A stretch of 64,000 nt of DNA from contig CM037877.1 in NCBI GenBank assembly GCA_021292165.1, positions 8,299,980 through 8,363,979 on the forward strand. The letters run 5' to 3'. Position 1 is the first letter of the stretch, and each line of letters starts with the position of its first letter. The notes below the pieces were generated by a model. It had not been told where the DNA came from and did no database searches. It saw only the letters and a list, made by a program, of their open reading frames with translations. The translations under genes and the position numbers were made by a program. This stretch comes from Shinisaurus crocodilurus (taxonomy: Eukaryota; Chordata; Lepidosauria; Squamata; Shinisauridae). Of this stretch, positions 54,807-64,000 are shown piece after piece.

Positions 54807-54827
54807 AGGTAAAGGGAAAAGTCCAGG

Positions 54828-55185
54828 CAGTGCCAGCAGCTCCAGGTTTTTGAGGGCCCTTGGACAAGACACCTTCAATGGGGCCTCTCCCTTCTCATCA
54901 CCATGGTCACCAGCTGCTATTGCCCCTCCTCCTCTTTCTCAACACTGCTACCGCATGCTTGCTTGACAGGCGGAGAGAGCCAGGGAGCAAGGAGGCCATG
55001 ATGGCATCTCCTGCTCCTCCTTCTCACCACCGCCATTGTCTGGGTCAGCGTGAGAGGCAGGTGAACCAGCAGGTTGCAATGGTGAAGAGGAGGAGAAAGT
55101 CCAGGGCACTCTTGTCAGTGGACCTCTGCTGGGGTGTGGGCCCTTGGAGGGTGCCCAACCATGCCAACCCTTGACGCCGGCCCTG
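54828..55185. mobile_element. hAT-like element, copy 2 of the 350-bp family
   Basis: Left CAGTGCCAGC, right GACGCCGGCCCTG. Colinear with 15993-16345 throughout. Flanks AGTCCAGG and GGCCCAGC agree at 5 of 8. It lies 14 bases from the previous hAT element's duplication. Confidence 0.7.
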
Positions 55186-55193
55186 GGCCCAGC

Positions 55194-57600
55194 CAATCTA
55201 ATCCAAAGCCTCCATAGCAACTGCCAGTTGCAGGGGTTGATGTTGAACAGTGCCAACATCTGTCCTCCGATTTCCTGAAAGTTTTCTTCCCTCATTAAAG
55301 AAGCTTCCATTTTTTCCCTGCCTCATTCTTAGGGCACTTTATAGCTTATTTTGTATTTATTTTAGTGCTCTTTTTGTGCTTAATCATTGTGAGGTGGCTG
55401 AAGTTGCTTTGCATTTCTTTCTATTACACATTTCTCCATTGCTCTGCAGCCTCCCAGGCTGCCTGCGCTTTCTGATCTGAAATTGCCCGATGGGAACTCA
55501 TGATGTCTTCCCTGGGCTTTAATTGAAGTGTGGGAAGCTGGGGAGGCTACAGGCTGCTGGAGAAATTATTGTACATACATTGAAAGACAGGACACTCCCG
55601 TTCACTCCTTGGCCACCTCCTAAGTCATATAAGCACAAGAACTCCAAACCCAACCCATAAGAATTTCTCCAAATTTTTCTTCTCCTTTGAATTTATTTTT
55701 GGAAGCAATTTCTTTCCGATCAAATTGAATGAGAATGGTTGAAAAAAAAAATGGGGGAGAAATTTTCGGCACAGCACTCAATTATTATTCTTTTCTACAA
55801 CAAAATGGTACTTATTCCGATGTTAATGTATCTAGCATCAGCGCATCAGAAGGAGATAATTTTATTCTTGCTGTCACGATAGTGCTATGATTTAAGTAAG
55901 TTTAAAATGCAAGCTGCACATGCTCAGGTTCTTATTTTTTTATTTTGCATCCAGGCTGGCAAACAGTTTCTATTTACTTACTCATTTTTCTGCTCTAAGA
56001 CGTCAAGAATGCAAAAGCAGCTGTAAAGCATGGAACAGCAGCAGTGTGTGTTTGTGTGTGTGTGTGTGAGAGAGAAAAGCAGTGGTGGTGAAGAGAAATA
56101 TTAGTTCTGTGCTTCACAATTTAAGTGATATGCATAGCTGTCAGGGAGTGGGGTAGTGTAAGACCATTAATGGAGCAACGTTAAGCTCTCTGAGCAGAAC
56201 CTTCTTCTGTCCATGGGCAAAAGAGGAAGAATCTCCTTCTGTTGCCAATGCCATCAATGAGAGGAAAACCTTTAGACACACTCTTAGACATGTGTTTCCC
56301 AGGGTGGGACCAGGGGCTGAGAAGCCATTGGATCCAGCAGATCCGTGGCCACTCCATGGCCACCAGTACACCTCTACCACACCTGCTTTTCTCTTTTCCC
56401 AAGGTCAGAAGTCCAACCTCAGGAGAGGGAGCGAGCAACCACTGAGATTTCTGTGGAGGATGGGCCGGCTTGGAGTGAGTAGGGTTAGTCATCCGCAATT
56501 GGATTTCCTCTCGGAATTCCGGTGTTGGAAGTCTGTCTCCATCCTCAAAGGCAGAGATCCACTGCATCTTATAATCCCCAAGACACCATTTAAGAGCCAT
56601 AGGATTGCAGCCTAAGGCCAGTGTCTAAAATTACTGAGTGAGCTGCATCACTGTTCAAGATCAACTTCGTACTCTTTTCCCATAGAGCTTTCCATATTTT
56701 GTTGGGATTTTCTCCTTCTAATTCCTTAGTCCATTTGGAACAACAGGAATTCTGTTCATTTTTATAGAATATTGTATATGTTAGATAGTGTTCCCTTGTT
56801 CGTGGTCATTATTCATGATTCAAGTGGCCTGAAGCAGCTGCAGCTTGGACACCATATCCTCCCCCAAATGCACTGATGGAAAAGAAAAGATGGAACGGGC
56901 AAGGAAGACCAAGTAAGAAGAAGATGCTGCTTCCCCCACCTTTACTACCACCCCCCTTCAGACACCCAGTTTCTGAAAACTTTAAGCTTTCACTTGCTCT
57001 CGAAAAAGTGTATCATTCTTCTCCCGATCCTGCTCCAAAATTGAGGAAAAACTTTGTACCAAAAACTTCGGAAGCGTGCCAGTGTATTGATTTGCAAGTG
57101 GCTCAGAGAAATCAACCCCTAGCTGACCATCCGTGAAACACACCAATGGAAGCAAATGTTTTACTGGTCAGATATATTAAAAGCTGTTATGCTGTTTAAA
57201 CAGGGTGACAAACCGGAGACACATAGGTCAGATGTTGCCGTGACCCTTAACTGTGAAATCCTATGAGGTGCTTCATTTGTAGACATTAGGTTTCTCTTCT
57301 CAATTGCCACCCGCCTCTTCAGCTACGCTCCATGAAGCTAGTTAGTAGGGGGGGAAGGAGGAAAGAAAAGGACAGGTTGGCTTTTTTGACACCTCATTTC
57401 TGTTCCTTTAATATCTCCTTTAGTTTCTTGGATGTGCCTGCTTGTGTGCGACATTGGAGTTATCCAGGGACGTCTAGGGCCATGGAAGGTGCTCGTTCCA
57501 GAAAATGCCTCCTGAAAAGGTTGAAAAGTTTGTTAGGTGCATGGCAATAAGCAGGAGTGTCTCAAAATTAGCTCTCTAACATTTAAAATATGACTTCCAC
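55194..57600. other. Mostly repeat-poor block, candidate regulatory island at 55640-56030
   Basis: The core 55640-56030 has AATTTATTTTTGGAAGC, ACTCAATTATTATTCTTTTC, GATGTTAATGTATCTAGCA, GCATCAGAAGGAGATAATTT and TATTTACTTACTCATTTTTC, without any repeat. A (GT)n run lies at 56044-56069. Frames of up to 139 codons at 56181-56615 overlap on both strands and show no domain. No gene. Confidence 0.3.
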
Positions 57601-58409
57601 TAGGGATGGTTGAGAATTTCATTTGGTTTGGTTTTTTCATTCATAAGAACTTAACAAAATTTGCAAACGTCTTCTTAAGCAGGATGGCTTCTTAAGCAGG
57701 ATTGCCAGGCCCATGGCTTTTGAGTGTGTAGCCCTTCAAAGTCTGGCTTTGAATCCCTGTGCATTCAGCTATGTTTGTGCAGCTGCTGAACTAGTGTTGC
57801 CAACACTTTTTTTTCTCACAGGCTCCGGGACTTTAAAAGCTATGTGGCAGGCAGGTATATCATGTTCCTCTCTGTTGTCATCCAGCGGCCCAACTGCCTC
57901 CCTAGCTGGCTTCCTGCATCTTATATATTCTGATATAGTGAAAGAATTCTTTATTGTTGGCCTTGATGTTGTAAGGAATGTATGAGAAATTTGTTTCAGT
58001 TCATTTTGATCAGGATTTAATCCAGTTTGCACTTTCTGGACTGAATACAGACGTGGACAATGTCTACGGTCAAAGTCTGTAAATTTCTGAGATTGCAATG
58101 TGATTTACAGACACCCCCTCAAGAAGAGTGTTTGACAGAATGTGTGTTTCAAAAATGAGTATGTTTCAAAATGAGTATGTTTCAAAGAGAGTAAGTTTCA
58201 AACAGGAGTAAGTTTCAAAGATGAGTACATTTCAAAAATGCGCACAATTGATGTGTACATTTAGGAAAATATACATGAAAATAAGTATGTTTTTTCATGC
58301 GGAAACAAAAACAAAGCTTGCAATCTTATACGCATTCGAGTTAGAATGAGCTTCGAGATGGAAAATGGAAAACTTCAGTGAGCTCGGGTTCTGCAGATTT
58401 GCCCATCCT
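57601..58409. mobile_element. Two adjacent Ac-like hAT pieces with a shared module
   Basis: First piece: TAGGGATGGTTGAGAATTTC onward, then the module 57709-57865 shared with 41628-41778. Second piece starts near 57972 (GGAATGTATGAGAAATTTG) and ends TTGCCCATCCTC near 58409. It matches 9811-10656 in reverse. GAGTATGTTTCAAA units repeat at about 58150-58235. Confidence 0.65.
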
Positions 58410-60740
58410 CAAAATGCTTTTTTGCATCTCTTATTATCTTCTTGCATCTCCTTTGTGCAAGCTTCTGCTCCATCTTGTTTTCTTCATTTGGGCAAGACTT
58501 CCATTTTCTACAGGAGGCCTTCTTTTCTCTACTAGCCTACATGGCACTGCTTATTAACCATGCTGGTGACCTCTTGGACTTGCTGCTCACTTTCCTAACC
58601 TGTGGTATTAATCTTTCAGGGAGGCACAAGGGGGGGGACAGCTATCTCCCCCTGCCAAGAATGCCAGTGTTGCCTTAGGCATTTTCAGTGCATCATTCCT
58701 TTGGGGATTTTGCCTGAGGAATATGGCCAAGCTCGAAGTAGCGGTAAGGTTTTTTTAAATTTCAGGTTAGAAAACCATACATCCCAGCAATTGTGTATAT
58801 TAAAGATAAGAATTGGACTTTTTTTTTTTTTAATACTCTCCCCCTTACAGTTGTCAATACCCCTTCACTTTTTGGTGGGGTGAATAAATGACACAACAAA
58901 AGTGTGTGTGTGTGTGGGGGGGATATTTGCTGTAGCTTTAGTCATAAGTAGTGAAGAAGCATGAACCTTATAGAATCAAGGTTCTTTAAAACTAAATCAA
59001 TTATAAAGACAGGTAGAAGAATTCTAGAGAATTGCATCAAACTGAACAGAAAGGCCTTGTTCAGTTGCGTCAGAAGCACATCATCTAGTCTCAAGCCTCT
59101 CTTTGGCCCTCCCAGTATTGTTGCTGGTGCCGCAGTGACTCTATGTCGCGGACACATCTACCTGATAAAACGGCTCGCGCATATGGTGAGTGACTCACCC
59201 TGAGGAGTGTAATGAAATGGGATGGTTCCCACTGCAGCACCATGCAGAAAATCACGCCGAATGACTGTCAAGTGTCAACCCACAGTGAATAAGACCAGCT
59301 TGAGATGGTCGACGGACCAACTAAATTATTTTGCACACTGCTGAGTATCCAAGCGCAGCCTGGCCTCGTCATGCCCTTGGATTTTCACTTACCTCTTACA
59401 TAAACACATGAATTAATGTCACCTGCACTTTTCTCCGCAATGCTACATTCTAAAAGCCCAGAGAATGAAATACTCCAAGAGAGGGTGGGGGGTGATGTGT
59501 GAAATCTCCTTTGGGGGAAACAAAAATGTCACTCACATTTCCTCAAAACTCCTTTTTGCTTCCCCGCCTCCTCCCAAAACACAAGTCATAGGTTTCCCCT
59601 GAGGAGGAACCCCCACATTCTCTTCAAATTTGGCTGTAGGAGAAACTCTGGTGCAAATCTAGGCAGGTGCGGAACCTCTCTGATAAAGGTTATAATAATG
59701 TAATCAGAATTCCCTGCACCCCATGTCTTGAAATTTCTTACAGTTTCACTTTGTGAGGGACTAAAACATTCCCTCCAAACAAAATGTTGCTGCCAACTCT
59801 ATGAGATCGCATGTAGTGACAGAGTAAACTCCATCAGCCAGGATCCAAGAAACCAATATATTTCCCCCAAACCACTCATTTCTGGGCCTAATTCAGATCA
59901 GAATCCAATTTTCCTCAATCTGAGCCAGAGAGGAAATTAAGGCCTCTTTCCATGCCCCTTTCCCCCCACCAATATCCACATTGCTTAGTGATCCACATTT
60001 CTTGGTGATAGGATGGTAGATGGGAAGGATCTCTTTCTCCCCCTCCCCCTCTCTAGTATACTTATCCCCCCCCCCCCGCCCCTTGCCAGGATCAGAACAG
60101 CAACCAACCAAAGCAACTGGGGAAGTTGGAGGGAGGCAGGTTGGGAGAATGTGTGTGCCCCCCCTCTAGCTTGGAACTGTCGGGTTCATAATGTTTGCCT
60201 CATACTAAAGAAACATGAGGACCCTACTGAGATACATATTTCTGAGCTAGAACATATATACATTTTGGCACCAATACTGATAGCATAAAGGACAGGAGTG
60301 GTACAAAGGATGTAGCGGCAACTACAGATGTGGCATATGATTGGAAGCCAAGTGTATGGCCGTGTGTTTTGTCTTACATACCTGGCTTACAACTCAACAG
60401 AGGGCAGAGCTGGAGGAACTGCTGCGACGTGGATCGTGGAAACCAGTATGGGTAGGGTGCATGACATGTAGGCCCCAAGGCTCATGTATGATGCTGGGTC
60501 GGGGCTGTATGCATGTGTGAACACACATAAATACACACACACACACACACTTTCCCAGCACAATCCTTGCTGCTAGCAATCCTGGATTGCTGGGAGAGGG
60601 AGTGCATAGCCTTCTCTCCACCCCTTCCTCTAGCGACCATCCCCAGATGACCACACTCCACACACCCTTACCACGGCCACACACACTTCTTCCCAAACAC
60701 TGCTTATTTGGTGGTGTCCCAACTTTTACGTTTTTAGAGG
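58410..60740. other. Long stretch, partly repeat-poor
   Basis: A (GT)n run at about 58904-58916, a C-run at 60066-60077, and (CA)n at 60534-60550. The part 59215-59470 (CTAAATTATTTTGCACACTG, CATGAATTAATGTCACC) is repeat-free and could be regulatory. No gene. Confidence 0.3.
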
Positions 60741-60893
60741 TGGAAATGCCTCCCCTAAGGCATATTTAATGGCAATAAGAGCGTTAAGCTAAAATTTGCT
60801 GGTATTTCTGGTAGTTTTTGCCCCACCAGCCACTGAGACCTTCTCTTAAAATTGAATTGTGGCCCTTGAGATGGAAGAGGTTCAACACCCCTG
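60741..60893. mobile_element. Right part of an old hAT-type element
   Basis: AAGCTAAAATTTGCTGGTA, TTTTTGCCCCACCAGCC and GAGGTTCAACACCCCTG; shares words with 12280-12330 and 29164-29181. Confidence 0.45.
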
Positions 60894-61395
60894 ATTTAAA
60901 GCTAACAGTGCTCCAGCCGAGAAGGGCTCCCCTGGAAGTAACAGGACGGCAGAGAGAGCATACCCAGTGCAAGCTGCATCGATACTGCAGCGATTGAGTG
61001 GTGCACACGTATCCAGTCAACATTTTTAAGTGAAACAACCTGCTTTGCAGTTCCCGGCCGAGAATGCAGATGCTATCTTTCAGAGAGCACACTTTGCTGG
61101 ATTTTGCAAAGCATCTTTCAGCTAAAAAGAAATAAGAAAAAGCGAGAGCATATACAAAATTCCTACAAAAGTGTACAGAGATGCATATTCCATTGGGAAA
61201 TGTGCACAAAGATCCGTATTTTGTGGAGGAAATGCACACAATTTAAATACACAGCTTTGTACGTTTTCTTGGACTTCTGTTTGAACCAGGCACTGCTGAC
61301 ATGGGCCAGAAATGGACTGCTCCATACTTTCTCTATACCTAAGGCCCTCTACCTATGACGTGGGCTTTCCCCCCCCTTCCCGACCTGTGCCTATC
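60894..61395. other. Unclassified spacer
   Basis: Words such as GGAAATGTGCACAAAGATCC and GGAAATGCACACAATTT (about 61195-61245) suggest a decayed Ac-like element. No gene. Confidence 0.4.
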
Positions 61396-61403
61396 CGTTA
61401 GTG

Positions 61404-61538
61404 CAGTGTTCTCCAACCTGGGGTCCCCAGATGTTTTTGGCCTACAACTCCCAGCATGCCCCAGCCAGCATAGCTGGCTGGGGCATGCTGGGAGTTGTAG
61501 GCCAAAAACATCTGGGGACCCCAGGTTGGAGATCACTG
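61404..61538. mobile_element. Near-perfect hairpin hAT element
   Basis: Two 66-base arms (61404-61469 and 61473-61538) differ at one position only, around a 3-base loop. It starts CAGTGTTCTCC and ends GGAGATCACTG, with a perfect 8-bp duplication CGTTAGTG (61396-61403 and 61539-61546). Confidence 0.97.
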
Positions 61539-61546
61539 CGTTAGTG

Positions 61547-62267
61547 CCACACGCTCCCTCCGTTGCAGGGCCCTTCGTTCTGTATCCCTTTACCGCAATC
61601 CATGAACCATGCAGACATTTCCCCAAGCCTTGGGATAGGAAAGTTAACGACACATGACAAAGTGCAACCACCGGTGCTATAACTAACCCTCCCTGCCATT
61701 TTTTCCTAATAGACTTTTGAGCTCCCTGATTGCTCCGTTCACCTCTCGAACGAAAGAGTTGCTGCTCCGGGGGCAAAAACGCGTCAGAAATAAACGACAA
61801 CTTGATTTAGCTGACTTGGCCTGACACCAAACACCACGGTGATTTGTTACCACATGCCCTTGTTTAACAAACAGCAGCGCCTGGTAGCAACAGTCATTGG
61901 GGGGAGATTAGCTTTATACCATTCGCTGGTGCCCCAACAAGTGGGAAAGCAGCTATTTACCTCAACTCCATTAACTTCCCATTGTCTAGCCCGAAACAAA
62001 TCTGAACCATGACTGGTTCAGCTTGTGGCAACATGTCTCATATCCCATGGAGAGGGGGAATAATTAACATTTATATAGAGCACTTAAAGGGAGAGACCAT
62101 ATTTCAATAGCGGAGCAAATGCTTTACATTTGGAAGGTCCTAGGTTCCATTCCTGACATCTCCCATTAAAAAGTATATTAAGCAGCAGATGATGGGAAGC
62201 CTTTGCCTGAGGCCGTGATGAACTGATGCCTGTCAGAGTTTACAATACTTAGGGGAAAGGTCACCGC
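61547..62267. other. Repeat-poor block, possible conserved non-coding DNA
   Basis: About 61800-62060: CCACGGTGATTTGTTACC, CAGCTATTTACCTC and CATTGTCTAGCCCG; no repeat family. No gene. Confidence 0.3.
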
Positions 62268-62850
62268 TCATAAGAACATAAGAAGAGCCATGGTGGATCA
62301 GACCAAGGGTCCCTCTAGTCCAGCATTCTGTTCACACAGTGGCCAACTAGCTGCCCACAGGATACCCACAAGCAGGACGTGAGTGCAACAGCACCCTCCC
62401 TCCCATGTTCCCCAGCAACTGGCGCACATAGGCACACTGTCTCTGATCCAGGAGGTAGCAGATCACCATCAGGACTAGTAGCCACTGATAGTATTCTCCT
62501 CCGTGAATATGTCTAATCACCTTTTAAAGCTGTCCAAATTGGTGGCCAGAATTACATCGGGTGGAAGTGAATCCCGTACTTTAACTATGTGCTGTGTGAA
62601 GATTCAGAAGTCCTTCCTTTTATCTGTCCTTAATCTCCCACCATTCAGCTTCATGGGATGACCCCTTTGGGTTCTAGTATTATGAGAGAGGGACAAAAAT
62701 GTCTTCCTATCCACTTTCTCCACACCTCTGTCATGTCTCCCCCACCGCATTTACTCTTAGTTGCCCTTTTCTCCACTTTTTCCAACTCTTTTTTAGGTGT
62801 GGTGACCAGTATTCTAAGTGTGGTCACACCAGCTCAGTGGTGGAATGGGT
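62268..62850 (-). mobile_element. CR1 LINE 3' region, antisense
   Basis: CTCATAAGAACATAAGAAGA through GGATCAGACCAAGGG, CACACAGTGGCCAACTAGCT, CCTTTTAAAGCTGTCC, CTTCATGGGATGACCCC and GTGTGGTCACACCAGCTC. The longest antisense CR1 copy here. Confidence 0.9.
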
Positions 62851-62864
62851 GCTTCCAATATAGA

Positions 62865-63060
62865 AGGCAGTAGGAACATAGGAACCATCGGTCCTTCTAG
62901 CCCAGTATTGTCAACACTGACTGGCAGTGGCTCTCCAGGGTTTCAGGCAGGAATTTTCCCAGCCCTACCTGAAGATGTTGAGGGTTGAAAGTCCCAGGTT
63001 CAATTGCTGGCATCTCCACATGAGGCTGGGAAAGAAAGACCTGTATCTGAAACCCCAGAG
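62865..63060. mobile_element. Two inverted tRNA-Ala-like SINE fragments
   Basis: About 62872-62975 is antisense (AACATAGGAACCATCGGTCC, ACTGACTGGCAGTGGCTCTC, CAGGGTTTCAGGCAGG). About 62978-63060 is sense (AGTCCCAGGTTCAATTGCTG with B-box remnant, GGCATCTCCACATGAGGCTG, TGAAACCCCAGAG). Confidence 0.75.
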
Positions 63061-63180
63061 CAGCCTTCCCCAACACCATGCCCTCTAGACTATCAACCCT
63101 GACTATCAGCCATGCTGGCTGGGGCTGATGGAAGTTATACTCCAAAAACAGCTGGAGACCACGAGGTTGGGAGAGACTGA
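63061..63180. mobile_element. Older hairpin hAT element
   Basis: TTCCCCAACACCATGCCC at the left and AGGTTGGGAGAGACTG at the right, with CAGCCATGCTGGCTGGGGCT at the centre. The arms have diverged. Confidence 0.55.
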
Positions 63181-63242
63181 ACCAGAGAGCTGCTCCCAGT
63201 CAGGCAAGGAGGTGGACTACTGGGTGCTTATTGCCCAACACC

Positions 63243-63406
63243 CAGGACTGGTGCAAGGCAGTTTGGTGCAGTTTGGTGCCCTAGGCAAGATCAGATATTT
63301 AGTGCCCCCCCTTCCCATTTGAGCCCTCCCTCCCTATTTCTGGCGCCCTCTTTAGCCCTGCGCCCTAGGCAGCTGCCTAGTTGGCCTAATGGTAGCACCG
63401 GCCCTG
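63243..63406. mobile_element. hAT MITE with perfect 8-bp duplication
   Basis: Left end CAGGACTGGTGC and right end GCACCGGCCCTG are inverted repeats with 10 of 12 matching. Flanked by CCAACACC on both sides (63235-63242 and 63407-63414). 164 bases, no coding capacity. Confidence 0.9.
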
Positions 63407-63414
63407 CCAACACC

Positions 63415-64000
63415 AGAACTGGAGATGGCACTTGTAGCTCAGTGAGTAAGGCGTTGCTCAGAGTGAGGAACCAGGCTGGAGTTAGGAGTTGCATAGGACC
63501 AGAAAGGACCATCTTGGCTTCTGAGGTCAAGTGATCCTGCTGGGTCAAAGGCTGCAGCGCACCAACTGACCATCTGCAAAGTGTGAGTTGGTAGAGCAGC
63601 AGGAACCATGTTGTCAGTTCCCTCCTGGTCAAAGGAACATCAGCTGCCGCCTTATTCTGGGTCAGACCATGGCTCCATCTAGCCAAGTATTCTAGGGATG
63701 TACACTTACCTCTTGGGGTGCTTCCCTACTGCAGGGGTGCAGAACCACTTCCCACTTGAGGGTCACATTCCAATTTTGGAGAAGCCCTCGGGGGCCCATG
63801 TTCCATTGGTGGGTGGGACCAAAGGCAAAAGGGGAAGAGGGGGAAATGCCAGCATATTGTAGCTGGAAGCTCTTACTGCCAGGGACTAAGCATTAGGAGA
63901 GGCATTCTAATGGGGGAGGGGGGGAAACTGCACAAAAGCTAAGAATACACCAAAGCATTGTACATTCTATTCCCATCTTTCTGTTTGCATGCTAAAGGGA
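63415..64000. other. Window end with SINE and element fragments
   Basis: CTTGTAGCTCAGTGAGTAAG near 63432 is A-box-like. About 63645-63690 is an antisense tRNA-Ala-SINE 3' end (CTGGGTCAGACCATGGCTCC). TAGGGATGTACAC at 63693 is a lone Ac-like end. CAGGGGTGCAGAACC at about 63733 begins an old hAT-type element that runs towards the window edge. No gene. Confidence 0.45.

Noticed and set aside
56181..56615. 139- and 107-codon overlapping frames
   Set aside because: Opposite-strand overlap, no domain, no splice context I can support.

Overview
The window looks like nuclear DNA from a reptile, most likely a squamate (lizard or snake). It is AT-rich, rich in microsatellites, and carries CR1 LINEs ending in ATTCTATG repeats, fairly young L2 LINEs, an RTE-like LINE, tRNA-derived SINEs, and many small hAT-type DNA transposons. 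I infer this from the mix of repeat families; no host gene anchors the species. I recognise no host protein-coding exon, no intact tRNA or rRNA gene, and no CRISPR-like array. All coding-like stretches I can support are retrotransposon remnants. The window is best read as a gene desert or a very large intron.

Layout. 0-5 kb: an Ac-like hAT element, then an RTE-like LINE with a reverse transcriptase broken by one frameshift. 4.8-7.3 kb: a candidate promoter-like segment, an L2 tail, and a repeat-poor block that looks like conserved non-coding DNA. 7.6-15.2 kb: several hAT elements, one with a perfect 8-bp target duplication at 13382-14086, and a 40-bp perfect palindrome at 10751. 15.9-26.8 kb: tRNA-derived SINEs, two CR1 copies (one with a 125-codon open reverse transcriptase fragment), MIR remnants and an antisense L2. 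26.8-38 kb: a Tigger-like element, a second perfect palindrome, CR1 tails and more hAT elements. 38-47.6 kb: a 975-bp hAT element with overlapping unassigned ORFs, a 5S-rRNA-derived fragment, a GC-rich block and a sense L2. 47.6-64 kb: more Ac-like hAT elements, a folded-back CR1, a cluster of hairpin hAT elements, and repeat-poor blocks that may be regulatory.

How the parts relate. Two LINE-SINE partnerships show up inside the window. The CORE-type SINEs share a 3' hairpin plus AATAAATA tail with the L2 LINEs. The tRNA-Ala-like SINEs share their 3' end with the CR1 tail. The small DNA elements fall mainly into two hAT groups: an Ac-like group with TAGGGATG termini (about 20 full or partial copies, the largest unexplained theme here), and hairpin elements with CAGTG or CAGGG termini, seven of them flanked by exact or near-exact 8-bp duplications. 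The window mostly records repeated hAT, CR1, L2 and SINE activity over a few repeat-poor candidate regulatory islands.
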